A DNA stretch of 64,000 bases from JBGMEA01 sp963674555 (GTDB taxonomy: Bacteria > Bacillota > Clostridia > Eubacteriales > Anaerofustaceae), in NCBI GenBank assembly GCA_963674555.1, contig OY771429.1, positions 1,302,001 to 1,366,000 on the forward strand. Reading direction: 5' to 3'. Both the position numbers and the translations under genes were made by a program. The notes under the pieces are model-generated. The model saw only the letters and a program-made list of their open reading frames with translations, ran no database searches and was not told where the DNA came from. Numbering within the stretch: position 1 is the first letter of the stretch; every line of letters starts with the position of its first letter. Shown piece by piece: positions 40,841 to 49,637 of this stretch.

Positions 40841-42441
40841 TGCCTCGCTTATTGCTGCTTGTAATGCTGCCGATCCTTTGCGGATTGATCCTTTATATTG
40901 TACAAACGCGTTTGACAAAGGCCTTTACGATCACCGTACAGATCTATTTGTTGCTCATCAGCATTGTTTTTGCTTTTCAATTAAATGGCGGGATGATCGA
41001 TGAAGCATTGATATCTTCTCCGCTTCCGTACGGTATGATACTGCGGTTGGATATGCTTTCAGCGGTAATGGTCATATTAAACAATTTTCTTTTTATGGCA
41101 ATGGTCGTTTTCAGCATGCGAAGAAGTTATATGAATCGTTTGTTTACTTTTTTATTTTTAAGTTTACAGGGGCTTATAAATGCGGTGTTTTTATCGGCTG
41201 ATATCTTTAACGTGTATATCGTTCTTGAAGTTGCTACTGTCGCGGTAAGTGTGTTGATCATGTTTAAAAAAGACAGCCAATCGATGTATGACGGGATGGT
41301 CTATTTGCTCGTTAATATGGTCGCTATGGCATTCTTTTTGTTCGGTATCGGCTATTTGTATAAACAATTCGGTGTTTTGGATTTCGACAGTATCAAAGCG
41401 CAGATCGATCTTCTTGGTGGCGGAAAATCGTTGTATTTGCCGTTCTCGTTGCTACTCACGGGTGTCGGCTTGAAAGCGGCGCTTATGCCGCTGTTCAGTT
41501 GGCTACCGAAAGCGCATGGCACACCGAGCGCGCCTTCAGCGGTATCCGCTATCCTCTCAGGTATTTTTGTTAAGATCGGTATCTATTTGATCGTACGCAT
41601 GCAATTTATTTTTCAAAACGCGATCAATGTCGATTCACTGCTTTTGGTCATGGGTTTCCTTACGGCGATCTTAGGGTTTGTTTTTGCCATATCGCAAAAT
41701 GACATCAAATTGATCCTTGCCTATCACACAGTTTCCCAGATCGGATTGATCTTAATAGGGGTCAGCGGAGCGTTGGATTTCAATCGCCTGGGTGGTATCT
41801 ATCACCTATTGGCACACGGGTTGTTCAAGGCCGCGTTATTTTTGATCGCTGGTATTCTTACGGAACATTACAAAACGCGTAAGATCAAACAAATGAAAGG
41901 GTTGTGGCGGGATTCTAAATTTTTGTCGATCGCTTTACTTATCGCTGTCGCGGCGATCACAGGCGCGCCTTTCTTTAGCGGAGGGTACGCAAAGTATTTC
42001 ATCTCATACGGGTATTCGGGTTTTCTATATAAAGCCTTGTTCATATTGATCAACGCAGGCACGATGATCTCTTTTATTAAATATTTAAACGTGATATTTG
42101 AGCCGAGCGTGCACAAACCGACACCGCTTAAGATCGGCGCAAATCGAAAGATCGTGCTCATTGCGATCAGTGTTATTACAATCGCGTTGGGCGTTTTCGG
42201 AGATCAATTCGTTTCTGTCGTTTCTCAGACAAAAACACATTTGGATATACTTGCGCAGTTGGGAAAACTGCCTGTGTACCTCTTGACATATGCGGTCAGC
42301 TATATCGTTTATAAAAAATTGATCGAAGGCAGAAAAATGTTGGAATGGGTCATGGGTATCGAGCTTACATTTAACGGGATCTGCATGGCGATAACGGGTT
42401 TTTTCTTTTTTACCTATGTTTATTTGGCTGCTGTTGGTTGA
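40840..42441 (+). CDS. mrpD: Mrp-type antiporter subunit D (NuoM/NuoN-like)
   Basis: A 533-residue protein with about 14 helices. It has the key Glu in IVLEVATVAVS (TM5 position) and the key Lys in GLKAALMPLFSWLPKAHGTP (TM7), both essential for proton translocation in the family. This is the only large antiporter-type subunit in the first cluster; no MrpA/NuoL-sized protein accompanies it. The operon ends here. Confidence 0.9.
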   Translation: MPRLLLLVMLPILCGLILYIVQTRLTKAFTITVQIYLLLISIVFAFQLNGGMIDEALISSPLPYGMILRLDMLSAVMVILNNFLFMAMVVFSMRRSYMNRLFTFLFLSLQGLINAVFLSADIFNVYIVLEVATVAVSVLIMFKKDSQSMYDGMVYLLVNMVAMAFFLFGIGYLYKQFGVLDFDSIKAQIDLLGGGKSLYLPFSLLLTGVGLKAALMPLFSWLPKAHGTPSAPSAVSAILSGIFVKIGIYLIVRMQFIFQNAINVDSLLLVMGFLTAILGFVFAISQNDIKLILAYHTVSQIGLILIGVSGALDFNRLGGIYHLLAHGLFKAALFLIAGILTEHYKTRKIKQMKGLWRDSKFLSIALLIAVAAITGAPFFSGGYAKYFISYGYSGFLYKALFILINAGTMISFIKYLNVIFEPSVHKPTPLKIGANRKIVLIAISVITIALGVFGDQFVSVVSQTKTHLDILAQLGKLPVYLLTYAVSYIVYKKLIEGRKMLEWVMGIELTFNGICMAITGFFFFTYVYLAAVG

Positions 42442-42509
42442 ATAGAGCACCAATAATCCTGATTGCTTTACGGCATTTCGTATTGTAGAATGAGATTGAA
42501 GGACAAAAA

Positions 42510-42533
42510 ATGAAAGACGAGACGTATGGATGA
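42510..42533 (+). CDS. Seven-codon leader ORF coupled to the methyltransferase-like gene
   Basis: The frame reads MKDETYG and stops at TGA, which overlaps the next gene's ATG by 4 nt (ATGA at 42530-42533). AAGGA lies 6 nt upstream of its start. The gene at 42,530 itself has no good ribosome binding site, so it may depend on coupling to this leader. Confidence 0.4.
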   Translation: MKDETYG

Positions 42534-43468
42534 AGTTTAAATTAAAAGGTTTTTCGATCAACGCTTTTAACCGCGACGTGAACAATAGCGGTGATCTAAA
42601 CGATAAATTCGCGAAATGGGCTAAGCACAGAGATAGGATAAGCGCTTTTATAACAGATGCGCAGAAGGATAATGATGCGCAAAGCATAATCGTATTCGGC
42701 GCTGGTGAGTGCAATGATATCGACTTACATGTGTTGGCTGACAATTTCAAGTCGATCATACTGACCGATGTTGACGAAGAAGCGATCCGAAACGGATTGA
42801 GCAGGCAGGCATGTTCAAAAGAAGAACTTGCTAAAATTGAAATCGTGCAGTTAGATTATACAGGGTTTGAAAAAGAAGCATTTTTCGACAGATTATCCGA
42901 ACAGCTCGCAACGGAGCAAGACATAGATTCCATCTGTGACTATGTGTCCGAAACTGTCAAAGGTATTAAATCGAATGAAGTGCCCGAGTGTTATAAAGGG
43001 CAATTCGACATGGCAGTAAGTTGCCCGATCTATTCGCAGTTGATCTATACGCAAGCGGAAGTTCTGACAATGATCCTATCCCAATTTAATTTATACGACG
43101 CACACTCTATTGAAAAACTGAAGCAGACTGTACGGTTCGGGATGCAACAGATCATTTCAAATTATAATGATCTGTTTCTCTCATCGTTAAAATCCGATGG
43201 CGTCGCAGTGATGCTTACGGATATTATCGAGCTTGCGAAAGGACATCCCGCGTCTTCTGCGATCGCGATATCCGCAGCACAGAAGGATACGGATAATAAA
43301 CAAATGGAGAAATACGTCAAAAAATACGGAGCGGATTTCTCCGAAACAGGACGAAATGACTTATTAAAAAAGCTCCGACCGATATCCGAAAAGTGGTCGA
43401 TGTGGCCTTTCGATACTTATAAAGATTATCTCGTATACATGGTGGCGGGGCGTATGCTTCATACGTAA
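42530..43468 (+). CDS. Methyltransferase-like protein of unknown family
   Basis: A 312-residue protein. The middle has a Rossmann-like start, SIIVFGAGECNDIDLHVLAD, followed by SIILTDVDEEAIRNGL with an acidic residue at the end of the second strand, as in class I SAM-dependent methyltransferases. A later QFDMAVSCPIYSQLIYTQAE could be the motif IV region. The N-terminal 50 residues and C-terminal 60 residues are unfamiliar. The substrate is not evident. It lies alone between the Mrp operon and the ArsR-Mbx unit. Confidence 0.45.
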   Translation: MKFKLKGFSINAFNRDVNNSGDLNDKFAKWAKHRDRISAFITDAQKDNDAQSIIVFGAGECNDIDLHVLADNFKSIILTDVDEEAIRNGLSRQACSKEELAKIEIVQLDYTGFEKEAFFDRLSEQLATEQDIDSICDYVSETVKGIKSNEVPECYKGQFDMAVSCPIYSQLIYTQAEVLTMILSQFNLYDAHSIEKLKQTVRFGMQQIISNYNDLFLSSLKSDGVAVMLTDIIELAKGHPASSAIAISAAQKDTDNKQMEKYVKKYGADFSETGRNDLLKKLRPISEKWSMWPFDTYKDYLVYMVAGRMLHT

Positions 43469-43506
43469 ACTGAAAGCGTTTACTGAGTAAAAAGATAAAA
43501 TGTTTG

Positions 43507-43535
43507 TTGACATAATTATTCAATTATCGTAATAT
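43507..43535 (+). promoter_or_regulatory. Promoter of the arsR-Mbx operon with an inverted repeat
   Basis: TTGACA (43507-43512), 17-bp spacer, TAATAT (43530-43535). Inside the spacer ATAATT-ATTC-AATTAT (43512-43527) is a 6-4-6 inverted repeat, suited to an ArsR dimer. Confidence 0.6.
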
Positions 43536-43658
43536 ATAGATATAGCGATTTTAACGAGGGACGTTTTCGTAAAATCAAAGATTCAACATTACCGCAATAT
43601 TTTATTTAACGGATGAGAGGGACCCAAAATAGAAAACGCAAAAAAGAATATCAAAGAG

Positions 43659-43916
43659 ATGGAAAGGCAGGCGGAATTGCTGAAAGCGATATCCCACCCT
43701 GTCAGACTTTGCATCGTCAATGGTTTATTGAGCGAGCAAGGGTGTAACGTGTCAAAGATCCACGGGTGTTTGAATATACCACAGTCGACCGTTTCTCAAC
43801 ATCTTGCGAAATTGAAAAGCGCGGGTGTTGTTGAAGGAAGGCGTGACGGCGTGGAAGTTTTGTATTATGTCGTTAACGAAGATGTTATCAAAGTTATCAA
43901 TAGTTTGAACGGCTGA
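43659..43916 (+). CDS. ArsR family regulator of the Mbx operon
   Basis: An 85-residue winged-helix protein: AELLKAISHPVRLCIVNGL, IPQSTVSQHLAKLKSAGVVE (recognition helix) and GRRDGVEVLYYVV (wing). Cysteines at three positions (LCIV, QGCNV, HGCLN) could allow metal or redox sensing; the classical arsenic CxC motif is absent. ATG 43659 has only a weak site upstream; a better GAGAGGG points to an AUA codon at 43629, adding 10 residues. It is 51 bp before the first Mbx gene with no terminator between, so it is probably a repressor of its own operon. Confidence 0.82.
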   Translation: MERQAELLKAISHPVRLCIVNGLLSEQGCNVSKIHGCLNIPQSTVSQHLAKLKSAGVVEGRRDGVEVLYYVVNEDVIKVINSLNG

Positions 43917-43967
43917 TAGATTCAGCGGTCTTATTTGCTATATATTTAGTTGAAAGAAGGGGATTAG

Positions 43968-44453
43968 ATGAAAAAACGAATTTCAACGTTTCTGTTCCTA
44001 TGGGTCGTTTGGATAGCGATCGCAGGGATAGACCTTACCGAAGTTCTCCTTGGCGGCGTCGTGGCATTGATCACAGCATTGATCATCGCAAAACATGTTG
44101 ATTATTCATTCGGTTTCTCGATGATAGTCGCATTGTTTAAGTATGTGTTTGTCTACATACCGGTATTTATTTACAAATTGATCATTGCGAATTTTGACGT
44201 AGCCTATCGGGTCTTGAGTCCGAAAATGCCGATCAATCCGGAATTTGTGGAAGTTCCGACCGATCTGAAAAGCGATTTCGGAAAATTTCTGCTCGCGAAC
44301 TCGATAACACTCACACCGGGTACTTTGTCGCTCGATGTAAAAGACGACCATGTCCTTGTGCATTGGATCAATGTAAAAGGAACGAATGAAGAAGACTATC
44401 AAGAGAATGTTTCACAGCCTTTTGAAAAAATCTTGGGGGGTATTACGAAATGA
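43968..44453 (+). CDS. mbxA: Mbx-type complex subunit A (MrpE-like)
   Basis: A 161-residue MrpE-like membrane protein: FLFLWVVWIAIAGIDLTEVL in the first helices, then LKSDFGKFLLANSITLTPGT, close to the first cluster's E subunit. It is the first of 13 genes in the Mbx order. AAGGGGA precedes the ATG. In such complexes these small subunits build the sodium/proton module. Confidence 0.87.
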   Translation: MKKRISTFLFLWVVWIAIAGIDLTEVLLGGVVALITALIIAKHVDYSFGFSMIVALFKYVFVYIPVFIYKLIIANFDVAYRVLSPKMPINPEFVEVPTDLKSDFGKFLLANSITLTPGTLSLDVKDDHVLVHWINVKGTNEEDYQENVSQPFEKILGGITK

Positions 44454-44698
44454 CGGACATCATTGTTTTTTCGCTGATCGGTGTTGGTGTATTCTTTGCC
44501 CTTCTGCGATTGTTGATCGGACCGACCTCTTTTGACAGAGTTGTCGGACTGGATACGCTCAATATCATCATTACGGCATTGATCGTGTTCTTGGCGTATA
44601 TTTTAAAAAGCGGTTTATATCTGGATATCGCGATCGCATACGCAATACTTTCTTTCTTGGAGACGATCGTCTTTGCAAGATATATGGAGGGTAAATGA
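44450..44698 (+). CDS. mbxB: Mbx-type complex subunit B (MrpF-like)
   Basis: An 82-residue three-helix protein with LLIGPTSFDRVVGLDTLNII, the MrpF pattern. Its start overlaps the previous stop by 4 nt; its stop overlaps the next start. Confidence 0.86.
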   Translation: MTDIIVFSLIGVGVFFALLRLLIGPTSFDRVVGLDTLNIIITALIVFLAYILKSGLYLDIAIAYAILSFLETIVFARYMEGK

Positions 44699-45036
44699 TG
44701 AGCATCTTAGAAATCGTAGGTAGTGTATTAATGGTATTAGGCGCTGTGTTTTTAGCGCTCGGCGGATTCGGAGTATTTCGAATGCCGGATGTGTTCAATC
44801 GTATCCAAGCCGGTACAAAAGCAACGACACTCGGATCGTTTTCATTGATCCTCGGTGTAGGATTTATGAACCCCGCTTGGTTGCCGAAGGTCGCATTGAT
44901 CATCGCGTTTATTGCGATCACAAACCCCGTAGGAAGTTCCGCTTTGGCAAGAGCTGCCTATAAAAAGGGTGTAACGGCTTATACGAAACATACAGAAGAT
45001 ATAGGGAAGGAAGGTGAAGAAAGTGGGAACGCTTGA
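44695..45036 (+). CDS. mbxC: Mbx-type complex subunit C (MrpG-like)
   Basis: A 113-residue three-helix protein with ALGGFGVFRMPDVFNRIQAG, a clear MrpG signature. ATG 44695 is coupled to the previous stop; ATG 44698 is an alternative. The C-terminus (EDIGKEGEESGNA) overlaps the next gene. Confidence 0.88.
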   Translation: MMSILEIVGSVLMVLGAVFLALGGFGVFRMPDVFNRIQAGTKATTLGSFSLILGVGFMNPAWLPKVALIIAFIAITNPVGSSALARAAYKKGVTAYTKHTEDIGKEGEESGNA

Positions 45037-45277
45037 AGTAATTGAAATCGTCGTTGGCGTACTGATGGTACTTTTCGGTATCTTGGCTTTAAACAGCAAG
45101 AAACTGATCAAATCAGTCATTTACCTTTCGCTGATAAGCATGCTTGCGGTTGTAAGCTATGTGCTTATGAAAGCACCCGATGTCGCGATCACGGAAGCCG
45201 TGATCGGTTCGGGACTCGTGACCGCTGTATTTGTATTCACTCTTTTTGCCACAAAGAAAGCAGGTGAAGACGTATGA
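45023..45277 (+). CDS. mbxD: Mbx-type complex subunit D (MbhD/DUF4040)
   Basis: An 84-residue three-helix protein with LMKAPDVAITEAVIGSGLVT, the DUF4040/MbhD core. I favour GTG 45023 with AAGGAAGG at the right spacing. GTG 45014 in the same frame adds three residues. It overlaps the C subunit end by 14 nt. Confidence 0.84.
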   Translation: MGTLEVIEIVVGVLMVLFGILALNSKKLIKSVIYLSLISMLAVVSYVLMKAPDVAITEAVIGSGLVTAVFVFTLFATKKAGEDV

Positions 45278-46032
45278 AACAGATCGTAGCGATTTTGCTC
45301 ACAGCGGCAATCGGATTTTTCGTCTTTACTGGATTATATACAGAAGAAAGCGGAGCTTTCAAATTTACAAAATACGGTGATGCGGATGTTCAACAGAGAG
45401 TTTCAGACAGTTATATCCGTAAGAACGTTACGGAAAACAATACGGAAGTCGTATTCGGCGAATCGACAGATCTCGAATCCGGGTCGGCAAACTACGTGAC
45501 ATCTATCGTTGTGAATTATCGATCATTCGATACACTCGGTGAGATCACGGTATTGTTCATATCGGCGTTTGGCGTTGGTTTACTGCTCAGCGGTAATCGT
45601 AAAAGATTATCTTCCGAATATGAACCAAACTTCATCCTTCGATACGGTGCGCGCTTTGTGTTCGGTATCATGGTGATCTTCGGTGTGTATATGTTCTCAC
45701 ACGGACATCTAACACCCGGCGGAGGCTTCCCGGGAGGAAGCATCATAGCAGCAGCAATGCTACTTCTATATTTGGCTGACAATGAATTCAGAGAAAAAGT
45801 AGCGGCCGTGAAAGTTACGGAAGGTTTGGCGGGTAGCGCTTATGTAATCGTCGGACTTTTGGGACTTGCTCTCGGCGGATACTTCTTAAATAACTTCTTA
45901 CCGACAGGCACCGTGGGAACACTGATCAGTGCGGGTATCGTACCGATCGTGTATATCCTAATTGGGCTGAAAGTCGGAAGCGAGTTGTCTACGGTCGTTG
46001 ACAGCTTCCTGACACAGGAGGTGCAAGGATGA
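45274..46032 (+). CDS. Mbx-type complex subunit EF (MbhE-MrpB fusion)
   Basis: A 252-residue membrane protein. Residues 1-110 match MbhE (NYVTSIVVNYRSFDTLGE) with an extracytoplasmic loop rich in polar residues. Residues 120-252 match MrpB (SHGHLTPGGGFPGGSIIAAA). In the first cluster the same halves are two genes. It overlaps the D subunit stop by 4 nt. Confidence 0.85.
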   Translation: MKQIVAILLTAAIGFFVFTGLYTEESGAFKFTKYGDADVQQRVSDSYIRKNVTENNTEVVFGESTDLESGSANYVTSIVVNYRSFDTLGEITVLFISAFGVGLLLSGNRKRLSSEYEPNFILRYGARFVFGIMVIFGVYMFSHGHLTPGGGFPGGSIIAAAMLLLYLADNEFREKVAAVKVTEGLAGSAYVIVGLLGLALGGYFLNNFLPTGTVGTLISAGIVPIVYILIGLKVGSELSTVVDSFLTQEVQG

Positions 46033-46364
46033 TACAATATATCGCACTTATTCTGATGGCAGTCGGTATTTACGGATTGCTCAGTCAACGAAACGCGATC
46101 AAATTGATCGTCGCATTGAATATCTTTGAGATCGGTTTGAATATCTTTATCGTATCGATCGGATTTGTCACAGACGGTATCGCGCCGATCTTGACATCGA
46201 CATCTAACAATTCAGCATTATTATTTGTGGATCCTCTTCCGCAAGCATTGGTCCTTACATCGATCGTTATCGGTGTCGGTATCACAGCACTCGCACTGGC
46301 GATCACACAAAAAATGCATAAAAAATATCATACTTTCGAATTAGACGAAATGGAGGGCGAGTAA
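46029..46364 (+). CDS. mbxG: Mbx-type complex subunit G (MrpC/NuoK-like)
   Basis: A 111-residue three-helix NuoK-like protein: GIYGLLSQRNAIKLIVALNI, FEIGLNIFIV with conserved Glu, and VDPLPQALVLTSIVIG. It overlaps the EF gene by 4 nt. Confidence 0.88.
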   Translation: MIQYIALILMAVGIYGLLSQRNAIKLIVALNIFEIGLNIFIVSIGFVTDGIAPILTSTSNNSALLFVDPLPQALVLTSIVIGVGITALALAITQKMHKKYHTFELDEMEGE

Positions 46365-46365
46365 T

Positions 46366-47802
46366 ATGAATCCTGTTTTATTGATTGCCGTTCCATTATT
46401 AGCGGCATTCGTTTCGGTCATAGTAAAAAAGATCGATAAGGTCATCTTGATACTTGCCGCTCTTTTCAACACCGCGCTCAGCATCTATATCGCGGTACAA
46501 TATGTTGCACCGGTCGTGTATGAGATCGGCGGATTTAAACCGCCTTTCGGTATCAGCTTGTATTTGGACAATTACGCACTTCTCGGTATCGTATTGATCA
46601 ACCTTGTATTCCTTTTGACTGTTCTGTTATCGAATAAGTCGCTCGGCAAATACAGTACTGTCGTGATCATTTCTATGGCGGCGCTAAATGGTATGGTCCT
46701 TACGGGAGACCTTTTCAATCTCTTCGTCTTCATGGAGATCGGCGCGATAGCTGCTTATATCCTAACGACGATGAACAAAGGGTTTAAACATACATTTAAT
46801 TATTTAGTTCTCGGAACGCTGGCGTCCGGATTATTCTTATTCGGCATCGCAGTGATCTACAACATATTCGGTTCATTGAACTTAGCGGATATTAATGGCA
46901 TGATCTTAATGCAATCTTATTCGATCGCAAATGTCATGGTTCTACCTTCGGTATTGCTTTTTGCGGGATTGTCCGTTGAAGCGAAATTGCTTCCTTTCAG
47001 CGGATGGGTACGCGGTGTACTGAAAGATTCAAACAGCTTAGTCGGGACGTTGATCGTTTCCGCTTACGCTGCGGCGATCTTACTCGTATTCGGCAGATTA
47101 CTCAGCACAGTCCTCATCATGACCGAGGGACTCAAGATTGCATTTACCGTTGTGGCGGTCGCGACATTGGTCCTTGGGGAATTCGCGGCGTTTTCAAAAA
47201 CGAATATCCGAGAAGTCCTATTGTTTTCCAGTATCGCCCAATCAGGGCTAGTTGTTCTGCTCTTCCTTTACGGATTGAGTGTGCCGGCTGTATTGGTTCT
47301 TATAAACAATGTGGTATCTAAACTCGTTCTGTTCAGCATTTCGGCGAAGATCTCTGATGAGACAGGTTCCGCTGAGATCGATCAATTAAAAGGCGTTTTC
47401 GCGAAATACAGATTGATCGGGCTTGGATTTACTGTTGCCGCGATGTCGCTTATAGGACTACCGTTCTTCTTCGGCTTTGTAGCAAAAGCCAAAGCGCTTG
47501 TAGCGCTGTTTGCAATGAACAATCTTTGGCTTCCGATCGTGATACTCGCGGTCAGCGTTGTCGAAGGCGCGTACATCGTGCGCATCCTCGCAAACCTTTG
47601 GAACACAGGCGAAGAGGGCGAAAAAGCAAAACTTGAAAATGTCAAAGCGTTTACGCTCAACAATTACGCGATCATCGGTATCGTGACAGTGCTCATCGGT
47701 GCGTTGATCGTAGCGTCAGGCATACTACCCATTACAAATATCAAAGAATTCTTAAGTGCGGATTTCCTTTCGTTCTTATCGATCAGTATAGGAGGTGTCT
47801 GA
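46366..47802 (+). CDS. mbxH: Mbx-type complex antiporter subunit H (MrpD-like)
   Basis: A 478-residue protein with about 14 helices. Conserved Glu is in FVFMEIGAIAAYIL and Lys in LSVEAKLLPFSGWVRG, the proton-path residues of NuoL/M/N-type subunits. It follows subunit G by one base and overlaps the next gene by one base. Confidence 0.88.
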   Translation: MNPVLLIAVPLLAAFVSVIVKKIDKVILILAALFNTALSIYIAVQYVAPVVYEIGGFKPPFGISLYLDNYALLGIVLINLVFLLTVLLSNKSLGKYSTVVIISMAALNGMVLTGDLFNLFVFMEIGAIAAYILTTMNKGFKHTFNYLVLGTLASGLFLFGIAVIYNIFGSLNLADINGMILMQSYSIANVMVLPSVLLFAGLSVEAKLLPFSGWVRGVLKDSNSLVGTLIVSAYAAAILLVFGRLLSTVLIMTEGLKIAFTVVAVATLVLGEFAAFSKTNIREVLLFSSIAQSGLVVLLFLYGLSVPAVLVLINNVVSKLVLFSISAKISDETGSAEIDQLKGVFAKYRLIGLGFTVAAMSLIGLPFFFGFVAKAKALVALFAMNNLWLPIVILAVSVVEGAYIVRILANLWNTGEEGEKAKLENVKAFTLNNYAIIGIVTVLIGALIVASGILPITNIKEFLSADFLSFLSISIGGV

Positions 47803-49637
47803 TGAATCTGCAAATCAGTATTGGTATGATCGTTGTTGGACTTGTGCTTAGCGCACTTCTTGCATACGTTCTTACGAAAGTCAATAAAAAATTAGGCGCA
47901 TGGATCACAGTCCTTGCTTCGATCGCAGCTCTTGTCTTTGTATATATGCTGCAAGGCGCGATCGGCACTTCGGACAGTTTAGGCTTTCTGAAGTTTACGT
48001 TGACAGAATACGGATGGTTTTTCTCCGTTGTTATGCTCATCGTGTTCGCATGCGTATCTTTCTTCAATGTATATTGGATGGAAAGGATCATTCATCCCGC
48101 TGCTTACAACTTCTTATTCATCATGGTTTTAGCGGGAACGTTGGGAGCCTTTTCGGCCAAAGACTTTATCGGACTGTTTGTTTTCTGGGAAACGATCGTT
48201 TGGGGATCGATGTTTATCATCCCGTTCGGTAAATCCAGAAAAGCATCCGTTATCTATTATGCGTTCAGTGTATTCGGTTCATTGAGTATGCTGTACGGTA
48301 TATTCTACTTATATTCAAAGATCGGCTCTTTCGATATCCAATATGTATTGGCGGAAGCAGCAAAGAATCCGACTTATGCGCTTGTGGCGTTCATTACGAT
48401 CGGTATAGCCGGTATGGTAAAGATCGGGGTATTCCCGTTCCACTTATGGCTTCCCGAAGCGCACGGAAACGCACCCGACACATTCTCACCGATCTTATCC
48501 GGTGGTTTGGTCAAAGCAGGCGGATTCGCGATGTTCTTAGCGGTAGCGGTATTACCTACCTATAAAGCATTCTCATCCTTCGTGCAAGTGATGGGCATGC
48601 CGTTAAGCAACTATATATTGGCGGTCTTAGGCGGTATCAGTATCGTCGCGGGTACGCTTATGGCGATCAAACAAGAAGACTTCAAACGTCTGATCGCTTA
48701 TTCATCCGTCGCAAACGGCGGTTATATCCTTATCGGATTGGCAATGGCGGAATCCTTAAGCGTCGGCGGAGCGTTCATGCACATCTTTGCACACGCGCTT
48801 GCCTCGGCTGCGGCATTCTTATCCGTTGCCGCCGTAACGCACAGAACAGGCACAACGAAAATGAGCGAGCTCGGCGGACTTATCCACCGTATGCCGCTTA
48901 CTTATCTCGTTTACCTGATCGCGATCATCTCAATGGCGGGTATCCCGCCGATGAGCGGATTCATTTCCAAATGGATGTTGTTCCAATCAATGATCAGCAA
49001 AGGCATGGTCTTTGTAGCGGCAGCTGCTTTCTTCGGAAGTATCGGCTCATTCCTATATGTTTTCAGACCGCTCAGCGCAGTGTTCTTGGGTCAATTAGCC
49101 CCGAAACACGAAAACGTAAAAGAAGCGCCGGTGCTCATGCAAATACCGATGATCATCCTTTCACTCTTAACGCTGGCATTCGGGATATATCCGAGACCTG
49201 TGCTTGAGATCATCAGCAAGATCGAAGTATCGGTCGGTATGAGTGGACTCAGATTCGACGGCACAAAGATCCTCGGGATCAACGGTGTTCTCGATCCGAC
49301 GATCATCGTTTTGATATTCGGTATCGGATTTGTGATCGCTATGATATTGTTCCTACTTCATCCGAAGTCAAAGAAAGTGGGACTTATGGACACTTACACA
49401 GCATCGGAATTCATATACACACCCGAATTGATGCATTACGCACATAATTTTTACGCACCTTTTGAAAGACTGTACGAAAAAGCGCCTACGGCCGTTACTT
49501 GGTACAGTATGCTGATCAGGAAAATTGAGGAGATCGGCAGACTTGTCAGTTATTCGTTCTTCTCATATAAACCGAGCATCGCGATCTTGTGGATAGCAGT
49601 TGCGACTATCGGATTATTGTGGGGTGGAAGCTTATGA
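47802..49637 (+). CDS. Mbx-type complex antiporter subunit H' (NuoL/MrpA-like)
   Basis: A 611-residue protein with about 15 helices. Glu is in LFVFWETIVWGSMF and Lys in MVKIGVFPFHLWLPEAHGNA; AHALASAAAFLSVAAV follows. Mbx complexes carry two antiporter-type subunits (H and H'), unlike Mbh, which has one. The second one is evidence for assignment to the Mbx type. Its stop overlaps the start of subunit M by 4 nt. Confidence 0.88.
   Translation: MNLQISIGMIVVGLVLSALLAYVLTKVNKKLGAWITVLASIAALVFVYMLQGAIGTSDSLGFLKFTLTEYGWFFSVVMLIVFACVSFFNVYWMERIIHPAAYNFLFIMVLAGTLGAFSAKDFIGLFVFWETIVWGSMFIIPFGKSRKASVIYYAFSVFGSLSMLYGIFYLYSKIGSFDIQYVLAEAAKNPTYALVAFITIGIAGMVKIGVFPFHLWLPEAHGNAPDTFSPILSGGLVKAGGFAMFLAVAVLPTYKAFSSFVQVMGMPLSNYILAVLGGISIVAGTLMAIKQEDFKRLIAYSSVANGGYILIGLAMAESLSVGGAFMHIFAHALASAAAFLSVAAVTHRTGTTKMSELGGLIHRMPLTYLVYLIAIISMAGIPPMSGFISKWMLFQSMISKGMVFVAAAAFFGSIGSFLYVFRPLSAVFLGQLAPKHENVKEAPVLMQIPMIILSLLTLAFGIYPRPVLEIISKIEVSVGMSGLRFDGTKILGINGVLDPTIIVLIFGIGFVIAMILFLLHPKSKKVGLMDTYTASEFIYTPELMHYAHNFYAPFERLYEKAPTAVTWYSMLIRKIEEIGRLVSYSFFSYKPSIAILWIAVATIGLLWGGSL

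Noticed and set aside
43613..43658. ATG 43613 as the ArsR start
   Set aside because: It is not in frame with the ArsR coding sequence and overlaps its Shine-Dalgarno.
45014..45022. GTG 45014 as start of the MbxD-like gene
   Set aside because: Possible, but the AAGGAAGG site is better spaced for GTG 45023.
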